Shown here: piece after piece, positions 29,512 to 41,506 of the stretch | Position numbering within the stretch: position 1 is the first letter of the stretch | Layout of the letters: the number at the start of each line of letters is the position of its first letter | Assembly (NCBI GenBank): GCA_030522415.1 | Contig: CM060121.1 | Location: 24,452,142-24,516,141 of the forward strand | Direction: 5' to 3' | Length of the DNA: 64,000 nucleotides | Origin: Channallabes apus | Taxonomy: Eukaryota > Chordata > Actinopteri > Siluriformes > Clariidae | Translations under genes and position numbers: made by a program | The notes under the pieces: model-generated | What the model was told of the DNA's origin: nothing | Seen by the model: the letters and a program-made list of their open reading frames with translations, nothing else | Databases searched by the model: none

Positions 29512-32416
29512 AAACACCCCTCATAAAGCAAGCTTTATTCACATAAAATAGCACACAATTCACAGGACAACAGCTCATTTAATTATCCATTAGGCTTTAT
29601 AACCTAATATACAACCGCTGTCTAGGTTCATTCTTCCTTACCAGGGCTCTGTCTTGGAGAATGGAGAATGATGCCTTAGAAATGGATTGGCTGAGGTTAT
29701 TAGCTGAAGAAAGGTTTGCTTGCCAATACCACTCCAGTCACTAATCTGGCCTGTTCCAAACCCCTGTGATCTTCTTTCAAGCCACTTAATCTTGTTATGC
29801 TATCCCAGTGAATTCAATTGACTGCCTGTCATGCTAACAATATTAAAAGCCCTGATATTGACAATAAAAAGCAGCATGCTGACAAATCCATCAGCATCTC
29901 ACTAAATCTTACTAAACCAAATTGTTCAGCAAAACCAACGAGTGGAAAGCTGAATTTTTTAGCTTACCAAAGAGAAAAAAACCATAAGGCATCCCATAAT
30001 ATACCTGCCCAGAGTTGAGTTACATACGTAAGTGAGCATATTTATGCAGCATTATGTAGACTCCTACAGTATTAGACTGTATTTCAATGCTTTGTATATT
30101 TTCATTTATGTTATCACACTATTATTATTTTTTTTTTCTTTTAAATGGTTAAAAATATGACTACTTCAAATTTTTGTCCAGGAATAAGGCTGTGACAACA
30201 TACGTACAGTACTGTAGAAGAAAATGCCTATACTGTAGATGCTATAACATTTTCATTTACTTCATTCAGATCCTCAGCTGAATTCATTTTATTGTCTCTT
30301 AAAGTTGTTTAGCCAAGACTTGACCAATTGAAACAACTGCAAATCATAACACTGCCTCCAGAGGATGGTACAGTGGGCACTATGCATGATGGGTGCATCA
30401 TGTAGTGCACTTCCCCTCTTACCATGAGACACCCATTGCTCAAATATAGGGTCAAATCACATTTCCCCCCCCCCCCAATGTACAGTATAATTTTTCGCTC
30501 CTTATCAAATTAAAGCCTTTTTCTCATTAGCATTGCTAACAAGCAGATTTCTTATGGCTGCACAGCCATGGAGTCCCAATCCCATGGGTTCTCATCACAT
30601 TGTAAACGGTAATGCTTTTTATTAATAAACATAGCTGTGATTTTCTTATTTTTTTATTTATTTATTATTTTTTTTTTTACATTGATCACACACACATCTA
30701 TTTCTGCCGTTATTCATAATTCTTTCTCTGATTACATTTCCTTCATAAACTTGATGTTTCAGCACTATAGTTTTAGGTTTTAATAAAGCAATAGAAGCTT
30801 CTTAACACCATTCCAGTTATTTCAAATCTCCATAATCTTAGAAATTGAACCCTTTATTATTCCACTAATGGGCAAAGATGGTAATAGTTTATTCCAACAT
30901 TTTAATAGCCTGAGAAAACCAAATTTTCCTCATTAATATACTTTTCTTTTCTTTTTTTTTTTTCACTGAGTATATTTTGTCTGGATATTGATTCTACTGT
31001 AGCACATTATTTATACTTTCACGTACTCTGTATTTTTTCCACGTCTGCATATTCATGTCTACTGACAATACTTACTGTAGGGACACTTTTTTTCTCTTCT
31101 GAGATGAAGTGATTATATTGCTAATAATAGGTTTAAATTTCATTCCTACATTTCAGTGGTTCACAGTGTGATGTAAAATGCTCCTATTACTTGCCTACTG
31201 TATATGGTTGCATTTCTTTCATATTAAGTAAAAAAAAATCTTTCTTTTCCTGTCTTTGAAGCATATTTCTTTTAAGCATATTTCAGTTTCTCAGTAGACA
31301 GAAGCTATATCCTGAACTTTCAGATGGTCAAAAACATTAACATCACGAATATAAATAAGTTATTGATTGTCTAAGATGACTCATTCAATCATGGTACAAT
31401 GCCATAACAAGACAACCCTTCTATGCAAATGTTCAAGTGTGTGTAGTGTGCAATGGAATGTGCTTTTGTTGCTTGCAGACCAAACGTTTCATTTCTGTCA
31501 TAAGACTGACAGAGGAGCAGAAAGCAGTGCCACACCAGCAGACGACTGGCTCGCCATTTGAGTCATAAATAACACTAGAGAGGAGTGACTGGGTGCAGTG
31601 AGGACTGCAGGCATGATAAATGAGGCTGTAAAGTTTGGCGGTCTCAGTGTGCAGACGATGAGAGTCAGTATTCTGACAGGATGGATATGGCTTCGGATCT
31701 GATTTATTCTCACACAGAGGATGCAGAGATGAGATCCAGCGGCAGAGAAAGAAGCTCCTTAGTGCCTTTACCAGACACCGGCAGCTAAAACACTCACAAC
31801 GTCTCCTCTAGCAGATATGGTGACAATTAAATAAAGGGCTTATTTATGATTATGAAAAGCATAAACAAGCATACGCACAAATAAAATACCTTACTTTGTT
31901 CAGTGGAAAGAGGGAAGAAAGAATATAAAGTATAGTGGGTATTCTTATAATAATAGGGCATATTGCTAATCATTATTTTAGTGCTCATATGGAGCAAGCT
32001 CAAAAACTGAGCATGTTTTTCTGTAATCTACTGCATGCATAGATCAACATTAACTCTTAGAAATGGCTGTGATGAGTGAGTTAATTTACAAAATGCATTT
32101 AGTTGTGTTTGTTGATTCACTGTATGTAGATTATCTTCAGCTAGCCAGGAGTGCTATTTACTGTAGCAAACTTAACGTTATTTGGCAACCATCTCAATTT
32201 CCTTTAGTCACAACAAAATTGTGTTTATGACTCATTGGCTGTAGGATGTTTTATCAATAAATATGCACAATAAAAAAATTTATTAAATAAAAGTAAAGCA
32301 CCTTCCTGACAAACTATGTTTATGTTTGTATGAATAACTTAGAACCTTAATACGTAGGATGTTTCTACAGCACCTATGTAAATCAAATTTTTATGTGTGC
32401 CAGCCCAATGTAACTA
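29512..32416. other. 2.9-kb spacer; no confident gene or repeat
   Basis: AT-rich single-copy-looking DNA with short T-runs, a C-run at 30464-30476 and weak CA repeats. A slightly GC-richer part at 31490-31800 has short open frames on both strands (for example 31367-31561 plus and 31498-31713 minus), but none shows a domain or splice pattern I can defend. Confidence 0.5.
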
Positions 32417-32640
32417 CACTGTAAAGACTAATGTAAGTAATTAAACAAATTGAGTACTGTTAACTTAAATAATTACAATTAGTTAAAATTAATAGACCTT
32501 GATGAGTATTTAGAACGTTTTCATATTTATGAGTTTGTAATTGGCAAATCAATCACTCTTTAATTTGAACTGACTACTTTACTAGCATAAATTGTTTACT
32601 TTTTGAAATTGTCAGGTTTACAACTCCAATTTTCTGGGTT

Positions 32641-32653
32641 TGAATAAAAATCC
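32641..32653 (+). repeat. 13-bp target-site duplication of the LINE, left
   Basis: TGAATAAAAATCC is repeated exactly at 35402-35414, bracketing the LINE. Confidence 0.9.
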
Positions 32654-35401
32654 ATCCATCCATCCATCCATCTATCCATTTTCTTCCGCTTATCCAAGGT
32701 CGGGTCGCGGGGGCAGCAGCTTCAGCAGGGATGCCCAGACTTCCCTCTCCCTGGCCACTTCTTCCAGCTCTTCCGGGAGGATCCCAAGGCGTTCCCAGGC
32801 CAGCCGAGAGACATAGTCCCTCCAGCATGTCCTGGGTCTTCCCCGGAGTCTCTTTCCGGTGGGGCGTGTCCGGAACACCTCACAAGGGAGGCGTCCAGGG
32901 GGCATCCTAAATAGATGCCCAAGCCACCTCATCTGGCTCCTCTCGTTGCGGAGGAGCAGCGGCTCTACTCTGAGCCCCTCCCGGATGACTGAGCTTCTCA
33001 CCCTATCTCTAAGGGAGAGCCAAGACACCCTGCGGAGGAAACTCATTTCGGCCGCTTGTATTCGCGATCTTGTTCTTTCTTCACTACCCACAGCTCATGA
33101 CCATAGTTGAGGGTAGGAACGTAGATCGACCGGTAAATTGAGAGCTTTGCCTTTTGGCTCAGCTGCTTCTTCACCACGACGGACCGATACAGAGCCCGCA
33201 TCACTGCAGATGCTGACCCGATCCGCCTGTCGATCTCCCGTTCCATCTCCCGTTCCATTTTACCCTCACTCGTGAACAAGACCCCGAGATACTTAAACTC
33301 CTCCACTTGGGGCAGGATCTCACTCCCAACCCTGAGAGGGCACTCCACCCTTTTCCGGCTGAGGACCATGGCCTCAGATTTGAAGGTGCTGATTCTCATC
33401 CCAGCCGCTTCACACTCGGCTGCGAACCTATCCAGTGAGAGCTGTAGGTCGCAGGATGATGAGGCCAACAGAACAACGTCATCTGCAAAAAGCAGTGACC
33501 CAATCCTGCGCCCACCAAACTGTACCCCCTCAACACCCTGGCTGCGCCTAGAAATCCTGTCCATAAAAATTATGAACAGGATCAGTGACAAAGGGCAGCC
33601 CTGTCGGAGTCCTACTCTCACCAGAAACAGGTCCGACTTTCTACCGGCAATGCGGTCCAAGCTCAGACACCTGTTGTACAGGGACCGGACAGCCCTTAAC
33701 AGGGAATCCGATATCCCGGAGTACCCCCCACAGGACTCCCCGAGGGACACGGTCGAATGCCTTCTCCAAGTCCACAAAGCACATGTAGACTGGTTCGGCA
33801 AACTCCCATGCCCCCTCCAGGACCCTGCTAAGGGTGTAGAGCTGGTCCACTGTCCGCTGCAGGCCGCGACCTGGACGAAAACCACACTGCTCCTCCTGAA
33901 TCCGAGGTTCGACTATCCGACAAACCCTCCTTTCCAGGACCCCTGAATAGACTTTCCTGGGGAGGCTGAGGAGTGTGATCCCTCTGTAGTTGGAACACAC
34001 TCTCCGGTCCCCCTTCTTGAAGAGGGGGACCACCACCCTGCTTTGCCAGTCCAGAGGCACTGTCCCCGATGTCCATGCAATGTTGCAGAGACGTGTCAAC
34101 CATGACAGCCCTACAATATCCAGAGCCTTGAGGAACTCCGGGCGGATCTCATCCACCCCCGGGATCCCGCCACCACGGAGCTTTTTGATCACCTCTGCAA
34201 CCTCGGCCCCAGAGATGGAAGAGTCCAGCTCTATGTCTCCAGACTCTGCTTCCTCATCGGAAGGCATGTTGGTGGAATTAAGGAGGTCTTCGAAGTACTC
34301 CCCCCACCGACCCACAACGTCCCGAGTCGAGGTCAGCAGCGCACCACCCCCACTATACACTGTGTTGACCATGCTCTGCTTTCCCCTCCTGAGACACCAG
34401 ATGGTGGACCAGAATCTCTTCGAAGCCGTCTGGAAGTCATTCTCCATGGCCTCCCCAAACTCCTCCCACGCCCGGTTTTTGCCTCAGCAACCACCGAAGC
34501 TGCATTCCGCTTGGCCTGCCGGTACCTATCAGCTGCCTCCGGAGTGCCACCAGCCAAGAAGGCCGGGTAAGAATCCTTCTTCAGCTTGATGGCATCCCTC
34601 ACCGCCGGTGTCCACCAACGGGTTCTTGGGTTGCCAGCACGACAGGCACCGACCACCTTACGGCCACAGCTCCGGTCGGCCGCCTCGACAATGGAGGCGC
34701 GGAACATAGTCCATTCGGACTCAATGTCCCCCACCTCCCCCAGGACGTGGTTGAAGCTTTGCCAAAGGCGGAAGTTGAAGCTCGTCCTGACAGGGGACTC
34801 TGCCAGATGTTCCCAGCAGACCCTCACAATACGTTTGGGTCTACCAGGCCTGACCGGCATCCTACCCCGGCAACGAAGCCAACTCACCACCAGGTGGTGA
34901 TCAGTTGACAGCTCCACCCCTCTCTTCACCCGAGTGTCCAAGACATGTGGCTGCAAGTCCGACGACATGACCACAAAGTTGATCATCGAACTGCGGCCTA
35001 GGGTGTCCTGGTGCCAGGTGCACATATGGACACCCTTATGCCTGAACATGGTGTTCGTTATGGACAATCCGTGACGAGCAAAGAAGTCCAATAACAAAAC
35101 ACCGCTCTGGTTCAGATCTGGGGGAGGGGGGGGGGCGTTCATCCCAATCACGCCCTTCCAGGTCTCACTGGACTCACCAGTCCCCCAACAGAACGATGGA
35201 GTCCCCAGGAGGGACGTTCGCCCCCTCCAGAGACCCCAAAAAGGGCGGGTACTCCAAACTGCTGTTCGGCGCATAAGCACAAACAACAGTAAGGATCCGT
35301 CCCCCCACCCGAAGGCAGAGGGAGGCCACCCTCTCGTCCACTGCGGTGATCCCCAATGTACAGGCCCCGAGCCGGGAGGCAATAAGTATGCCGACACCTG
35401 C
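32654..35401 (-). mobile_element. Rex3-like LINE (RTE clade), 5'-truncated, 2.75 kb
   Basis: Minus strand: part of the endonuclease, the RT, a C-terminal domain and a 3' end GATAAGCGGAAGAAAATGGA followed by GATG repeats, the tail described for fish Rex3. It is bracketed by the 13-bp TSD TGAATAAAAATCC. The 5' truncation falls inside the endonuclease. The Rex3 assignment is from memory of the tail and protein style. Confidence 0.85.
32690..35356 (-). pseudogene. LINE ORF2: endonuclease-RT, several frameshifts
   Basis: Pieces in order on the minus strand: AP-type endonuclease fragment (35356-35174: RILTVVCAYAPNSS, DSIVLLGDW), endonuclease end and linker (about 35100-34465: STDHHLVVSWLR, RNPRTRWWTPAVRDAI), RT (34447-33641: GIPGVDEIRPEFLKAL, FVDLEKAFDRVPRGVLWG), the rest of RT (about 33760-33043: GLRQGCPLS..., catalytic FADD at 33489-33478) and a C-terminal stretch (33091-32690: GRPRTCWRDYVSRLAWERLG). 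The pieces lie in different frames, with shifts near 35150, 34460, 33700 and 33070. The enzyme nicks DNA and copies its RNA at the nick; this copy is dead. Confidence 0.88.
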
Positions 35402-35414
35402 TGAATAAAAATCC
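35402..35414 (+). repeat. 13-bp target-site duplication of the LINE, right
   Basis: Partner of 32641-32653. Confidence 0.9.
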
Positions 35415-35511
35415 TGAATTCCTATTAGTTTTAGTATTGATATTCATAGATTTTGTACTTTCAGATTTAACTGAAGAAAAATAAAGAAAATTACTTATTT
35501 GATTTGCAACA

Positions 35512-35744
35512 GGGCACAGGTGGCTCAGTGGTAGGTACGTAGTAGGTTCACCTGCCACATGAAAGGCCTGTGTTCAATTCTCAGCCACTGGATGAAGTGC
35601 CTGTCCCATGCCCAGATAAAATGGGAGAGCTGCTTCATGAAGGGTATCTGGTGTAAAACCTGTGCCAAGCTTGTATGCGGACTGGATGGTCTGCTGTGGC
35701 GACCCATTTCTGGGAGCACGGACGAAAGACAAACAACAATTTCT
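35512..35744 (+). mobile_element. tRNA-Gly-derived SINE with LINE-type tail
   Basis: The head GGTGGCTCAGTGGTAG, CACCTGCCACATGAAAGGCC and GTTCAATTCTCAGCCA follows tRNA-Gly(GCC) closely, with A and B boxes. The tail (GGTGTAAAACCTGTGCCAAG, CTGTGGCGACCCATTTCTGG, CGAAAGACAAACAACAA) matches the LINE end at 17011-17060. A 13-bp TSD with one mismatch flanks it: TTGATTTGCAACA (35499-35511) and TTGATTTTCAACA (35745-35757). Confidence 0.82.
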
Positions 35745-35945
35745 TTGATTTTCAACAACCAAAACAAATTATAATGACTATTAAACAGTATGAGTTAGGC
35801 TACTCATTAATGCAAATAAAGAATACAACAAACTCAAAAACTGATAGTTATGTTTACTTAAAATTGAAAACATCATTACTCACAAAATGTGATGTAACTG
35901 ATTACCTCGGGTTTACAGTACAGTGTATGTAATTATATTTATATA

Positions 35946-36838
35946 GCACCAGTCAAAAGTTTGGACACAACTTCTTATTCAGTGTATTTTTTTTAATTTT
36001 TATTTTTTATTGCTTTCAAGCTCATAGATCAATACTAAGACATTGAAATTATGACAGAACAAAAATGTGTTAAGTAAGCCACAATGTGTTTTATATCTTT
36101 GATTCTCCAGCTTTGCACACTCTTGGCATTCTCTCAATTAGCCTCAGATGCTGGTTTAGTGTGCCCTCAATTTTGAAGGCGTCACCAACAGGGTCACCAC
36201 CAAAGTACTCCACCACATCTCCTCCTCCATGCTTCACAGTGGGAATCAAACATTTAGGAACAGTCTGAGGTAAAAATAACAAATTTGGATTCATCAGAAC
36301 AAAGCAAAACTTCCCCTGGTCTAATGTCCATTCTTCATGTTTCTTGGCCCAAGCAAGTCATCTCTGCTTGTTCTTTCAAAGTAATGGTTCCCTCTGAACA
36401 GTTTAGTGTTCTGTTTTAGCATATTAAAATATATTTGCCATTTGACCTCTTTGAAGAGGCATTTAGCTGGACTCTAATTGGCAGGGGCTGTAAATGGGCA
36501 GGTTCTGAGACTGACCATTCCAATAAACATTTCCTAACCTTTATTTCTTAAATTAATGATGAACTCTATTTTCTCTTTGTTTACCTGAGTGTTTCTTGCC
36601 ATAATATGGATTTCTACAGTAGTTGCAGTAGCACTTATAGGGATATTGACCCTGTAGCCATCCTTCCTCTGCATAAGAAAACTGATTAATTAACTCTTGA
36701 CAAGGCACACCTGAGACAAAAAAGCTGCCATTAAAGCAAAGTGTAGCTATTTTAGACAATCTGAAATATAAACCATATTATGAATTGTTTAATACTTTTG
36801 AGTTTAATACATTATTCCTTGTGTGTTCTTTCATAGCA
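35946..36838 (-). mobile_element. Tc1 element, degenerate, one end missing
   Basis: The left terminus contains CCAGTCAAAAGTTTGGACAC, a common Tc1-type end. On the minus strand, 36294-36091 reads QTVPKCLIPTVKHGGGDVVE... and FKIEGTLNQH, which resembles the middle of Tc1 transposases (KHGGGSVMVWG in active ones) with gaps. The other end runs into the sequence around 36660-36838 typical of these elements, but the matching TIR is lost. Confidence 0.7.
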
Positions 36839-37041
36839 AAAATTTGCCACAAAACCTTTTGCAAATTTTGTGTATTTGCTAATTTTATTCGTAAAATAAA
36901 AAAGTAAAAACGCGGCGAGAATTAACAATCATATAAAAAGAAATGTAAAAATTACTTAAGTACTGTACATACAGTAGATGCATTCTAAAAACCTGACACG
37001 ATCTGAAGCTTCCTTTTCCTGTTATTAAAAAAGTTGATGTC

Positions 37042-37042
37042 C

Positions 37043-37076
<34 letters not shown>

Positions 37077-37077
37077 T
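37042..37077. repeat. (TTA)n microsatellite
   Basis: About a dozen TTA units. Another run lies at 39043-39085. Confidence 0.95.
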
Positions 37078-37220
37078 AATGCCCAAGCACTATAGGGTTC
37101 GCAGGAACCCACTTGCTTTCATAAGGATTATTTTTATACTCCTCATAGGGAATGTACAGTATTTGATCACCACCAAACCAGGCATATGAGATCTCAAGAC
37201 ATTGAGGATGCAAAATTGTA

Positions 37221-38796
37221 CAAACCGGATTCCAAAAAAGTTGGGACACTAAACAAATTTTGAATAAAAACGGAATGCAATGATGTGGAGATGGCAAATG
37301 TCAATATTTTATTCAGAATAGAACATAGATGACAGATCAAAAGTTTAATCCGAGAAAATACATAATTTTAAAGGAAAATATGTTGATTCCAAATTTCACG
37401 GTGTCAACAAATCCCAAAAAAGTTGGGACAAGTAGCAATAAGAGGCTGGAAAAAGTAAATTTGAGCATAACGAAGAGCTGGAAGACCAATTAACAGTAAG
37501 TAGGTTAATTGGCAACATGATTGGGTATAAAAAGAGCTTCTCAGAGTGGCAGTGTCTCTCAGAAGCCAAGATGGGTAGAGGATCACCAATTCCCACAATG
37601 TTGCGCAGAAAGATAGTGGAGCAATATCAGAAAGGTGTTACCCAGCGAAAAATTGCAAAGACTTTGCAGTTATCATCATCAACTGTGCATAATATCATCC
37701 GAAGATTCAGAGAATCTGGAACAATCTCTTTGCGTAAGGGTCAAGGGCGTAAAACCATACTGGATGCCCGTGATCTCCGGGCCCTTAAATGACACTGCAC
37801 CACAAACAGGAATGCTGCTGTAAAGGAAATCACAGAATGGGCTCAGGAATACTTCCAGAAACCATTGTCAGTGAACACAATCCACCGTGCCATCCGCTGT
37901 CGCCAGCTGAAAGTCTACAGTGCAAAGAAGAAGCCATTTCTAAGCAAGATCCACAAGCACAGGCGTTTTCATTGGGCCAGGGATCATTTAAAATGGAGTG
38001 TGGAAAAATGGAAGTCTGTTCTGTGGTCAGACGAGTCACGATTCGAAGTTCTTGTTGGAAATGTGGGACGCCATGTCATCCGGACTAAAGAGGACAAGGA
38101 CAACCCAAGTTGTTATCAACGCTCAGTTCAGAAGCCTGCATCTCTGATGGTATGGTTGCATGAGTGTGTGTGGCATGGGCAGCTTGCATGTCTGGAAAGG
38201 CACCATCAATGCAGAAAAATATATTCAGGTTCTAGAACAACATCTAGTCATCTTTCAGGGAAGACCCTGCATTTTTCAACAAGATAATGCCAGACCACAT
38301 TCTGCATCAATCACAACATCATGGCTGCGTAGGAGAAGGATCCGGGTACTGAAATGGCCAGTCTGCAGTCCAGATCTTTCCCCTATAGAGAACATTTGGC
38401 GCATCATAAAGAGGAAGCTGCGACAAAGAAGGCAAAATACGATTGAACAGTTAGAGGCCTGTATTAGACAAGAATGGGAGAGAATTCCTATTTCTAAACT
38501 TGAGAAACTGGTCTCCTCGGTCCCCAGACGTCTGTTGAGTGTTGTAAGAAGAAGGGGAGATGCCACACAGTGGTGAAAATGGCCTTGTCCTAACTTTTTT
38601 GGGATTTGTTGACACCATGACATTTTGATTCACCATATTTTTCCCTTAAAATGATAAATTTTCTCAGTTTAAACTTTTGTTCCATGATCTATGTTCTATT
38701 CTGAATAAAATATTGACATTTGCCATCTCCACATCATTGCATTCAGTTTTTATTCACAATTTGTTTAGTGTCCCAACTTTTTTGGAATCCGGTTTG
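37221..38796 (+). mobile_element. Complete Tc1-family transposon, 1576 bp
   Basis: The outer ends CAAACCGGATTCCAAAAAAG and its inverse are flanked by TA on both sides (37219-37220 and 38797-38798). Each terminal region is about 210 bp and carries a second inner copy of the motif (AATCCCAAAAAAGTTGGGAC near 37412; inverse near 38590), the IR/DR layout of fish Tc1 elements such as Sleeping Beauty relatives. The transposase fills the middle. This is the best-preserved DNA transposon in the window. Confidence 0.95.
37571..38576 (+). pseudogene. Tc1 transposase, one nonsense codon and one frameshift
   Basis: I take the start at MGRGSPIPTM (37571), where the family start lies, and not the upstream in-frame ATG (37517). 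Residues 10-50 form the first helix-turn-helix (KIVEQYQKGVTQRKIAKTL). The frame is broken by TGA at 37790-37792 (probably from CGA), resumes in the same frame, then loses one base near 38155 (before MSVCGMGSLHVWKG). The catalytic residues are all present: Asp in WSDESRF (38030), Asp in FQQDNARPHSA (38283) and Glu in SPIENIW (38388), with 34 residues between the last two (DD34E). About 335 residues in all, the usual Tc1 length. It would cut and paste the element at TA sites. As it stands it is dead by two small changes. Confidence 0.93.
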
Positions 38797-38798
38797 TA

Positions 38799-39042
38799 GA
38801 TGGAATTTTTATATATTATATGGGTCAGCCATCATAATGCCTCAAACCTATGCTGAAAATGGTTAATGACTTTCTGTGTCGTATTACATATTTCGTGACA
38901 TCGTAGTGTGATGCTTTTTGGAGATCTAAATATAAAATTCCCCCTTTTCTAAAATTATGTCATAACGGTATTGGTAGGAACCTTGTCATTCTGGTGTACC
39001 TAGGTGGCGATGACGCAGGGTGCTCATTGTTGCTTGCAACTA

Positions 39043-39085
<43 letters not shown>

Positions 39086-40035
39086 GTATAATGCTGCAGT
39101 ATATTTTCATCCACATTTTCCACCATTAATCATGTCAAATGAATTTCGGGAGAGTAAAGAATAACCATGTCAATCAGGAAAACAAACATCTCCCATTTTC
39201 CACATACTTGAGCACACATATGTCCCTGATGGATATTATGGACAGTAGTCTCACACACACAGAATATCATGAAACATACTAAAAATCAAATATTCCCTAC
39301 AGTAGAGAAAGAATATGCCACCATTCTTTCCACAATGAGACTATGGTCACAACTGGCTTTAGCATATAGAGTCCCAAATACTAAATTTTTCTGTACTCGG
39401 TTCTCTACTTGACTTTACTTTGTTTTTAATGTATATAAAAACTTTTATATAACACCATATGATAGAGGTCACAGGTCACTTTGGCAATGAGTCAGCTTCC
39501 AGTTATGCAAGCCAAATGAAAATGAATTGCATTTTAGATAAAGTGTTATAAAACTCCTGAATCATACATAAGTAATTAGTTAATTTTATATATCTTTTGG
39601 CACAGTAAGAAGGTTAGATGCTCCACACCTGGTTGACATTTACTTCTGCTGTGCTAAAGAATAGTCAGCCTCAATGCGGTGCAATTAGTCACAAAACACA
39701 AAACTCATTAATACAGCTTAAGGATTTACAGTATAGTATGTAATAAAAAGGCTAAAGAAAATAAAATGCTGACAAAGAGTGACATTCAGCCATAATGACT
39801 TTTCTACCCTGTTTGACTCCTACAAGTCTTTTATTTTTACAATTTGAGTAAAGTCAAAATATTTTGTAACGGTGCTCTTGAAATCTGAAATCTTTCACTA
39901 CAACATCATGCAGGTTTTTGTTCAAATGAGCTCTTGCTTCTTGTCCCACTGAGCACAACAGATTATGTTTAGCTTTATCTAGTTGAAGTTTTCTCAGCAA
40001 CCTGAATGTCAGCAGTGTAAAGAGTCAGTGGGATA
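38799..40035. other. Spacer with (TTA)n; no gene seen
   Basis: A (TTA)n run lies at 39043-39085. The remainder is AT-rich without recognisable coding or repeat features. Confidence 0.55.
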
Positions 40036-40119
40036 TACAGGTCCTTGTATATACAAAAAATTAGCATATTGTGATAAAGTTAATTATTTTCTGTAATGTA
40101 CTGATAAACATTAGACTTT

Positions 40120-41291
40120 TTGCTTCAGTTAATCCAAAATGCAGCTGCCAGGGTTCTCACTAGATCCAGAAAATATGATCATATAACCCCAATATTATCA
40201 TCCCTGCACTGGCTACCTGTTCAGTTTAGAATAAATTACAAAATAGTATTACTTACATACAAGGCCTTAAATGGTTTAGCTCCCACATACCTAACCAGTC
40301 TTCTGATACGCTACAATCCACCACGCGCCTTAAGATCACAAAACTCCGGACTTCTGGTAGTTCCCAGAATTTCAAAATCTACAAAAGGGGGTAGGGCTTT
40401 TTCATATTTAGCTCCAAAGCTTTGGAATAGCCTTCCAGACAGTGTTCGGGGAGCAGACACGGTTTCTCAGTTCAAAAGTAGACTCAAGACGCATCTTTTT
40501 AATCTGGCATACACATAACTCATCCCAGTACTCATACTCCAGTACACCTATACCGAATGGCAACTACGCTAATTCTCCCCATCTGTTCTGTATTTCTCTA
40601 CCCATCCCGAGGCATCGGGAGATTTTGCCAGCTTCAGTAGACAAAGGCCGACCCTGCGAGGTTCCTGAGGCATCCAGAGAAGGACCAGCTCCAACTGGAT
40701 TCAGCTTTATGATGGTTGGAGCTACACATGCTGCTCCTGTGCTTCCAGTGATCCAGACCTCATCTGCCCTCTGCACCTACTGACTCGTCCCTATGCTGAA
40801 CTGGTCTTCATGACAAATTTAAATAATTTCTGTCATATTGAATTTTCACCTGCACAACACACAAGATGTTATATCATTTCTATCTGTTATCGCCCAAATG
40901 AGGATGGGTTCCCTGTTGAGTCTGGTTCCTCTCAAGGTTTCTTCCTAATGCCATCTCAGGGAGTTTTTCCTTGCCACCGTCGCCGTCACCCTTGGCTTGC
41001 TCATCAGAGAAATTTCATTCATTCGTCTCATTATTATCTGCACATTTTTCTCACACATCCACACTTCCAATGATTTTCTTTTCTATAATTATTATTATTA
41101 TTTGTTTTTATTTATTTATTTTCTATTATAATTTTATTTATTTATTTATTATTTTATATATAATTATTCTATATATATAATTTTTTTTTTTTTTTTTTTT
41201 GTTAAATTTCTTTAATTTTTGTGAAGCTGCTTTGAGACAATGACCATTGTTAAAAGCGCTATATAAATAAAATTGAATTGAATTGAATTGA
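40120..41291 (+). mobile_element. L2/CR1-type LINE 3' fragment with ATTGA tail
   Basis: About 130 residues of the C-terminal domain after RT are open (40120-40518: LIQNAAARVLTRSRKY, LHWLPVQFRINYK, LTYKALNGLAPTYL, LWNSLPDSVRG, FKSRLKTHLF), followed by a long 3' UTR ending TTTGAGACAATGACCATTGT, AAAAGCGCTATATAAATAAA and repeated ATTGA. ACTTT at 40115-40119 and 41292-41296 may be a short TSD. It is a 5'-truncated, dead copy inserted into the Tc1 element. Confidence 0.85.
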
Positions 41292-41506
41292 ACTTTCATA
41301 TATTTTAGATTCATTACACACAACTGAAGTAGTTCAAGCCTTTTATTGTTTTAATATTGATGATTGTGGCATACAGCTCATGAAAACCCAAAATCCCTAT
41401 CTCAAACAATTAGCATATTTCATCCGACCAATAAAAGAAAAGTGTTTTTAATACAAAAAAAGTCAACCTTCAAATAATTATGTTCAGTTATGCACTCAAT
41501 ACTTGG

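Larger units (their letters stand above)
32417..35925. mobile_element. Non-autonomous DNA transposon (CACTGTAAA-type ends) containing a LINE and a SINE
   Basis: The left end CACTGTAAAG and the following AATTGAGTACTG, TTAACTTAAATAATTACAAT, TTAGTTAAAATTAATAGACC match 52585-52715. The right part (CAGTATGAGTTAGGCTACTC, AACTCAAAAAC) matches 52920-53000. The right terminus is poorly preserved (TTTACAGTACAGTG). Its original length without the LINE is about 760 bp. No transposase is seen. Confidence 0.6.

Noticed and set aside
31367..31713. Possible host exon in a GC-richer patch
   Set aside because: The frames are short and I see no supported splice sites or protein similarity.
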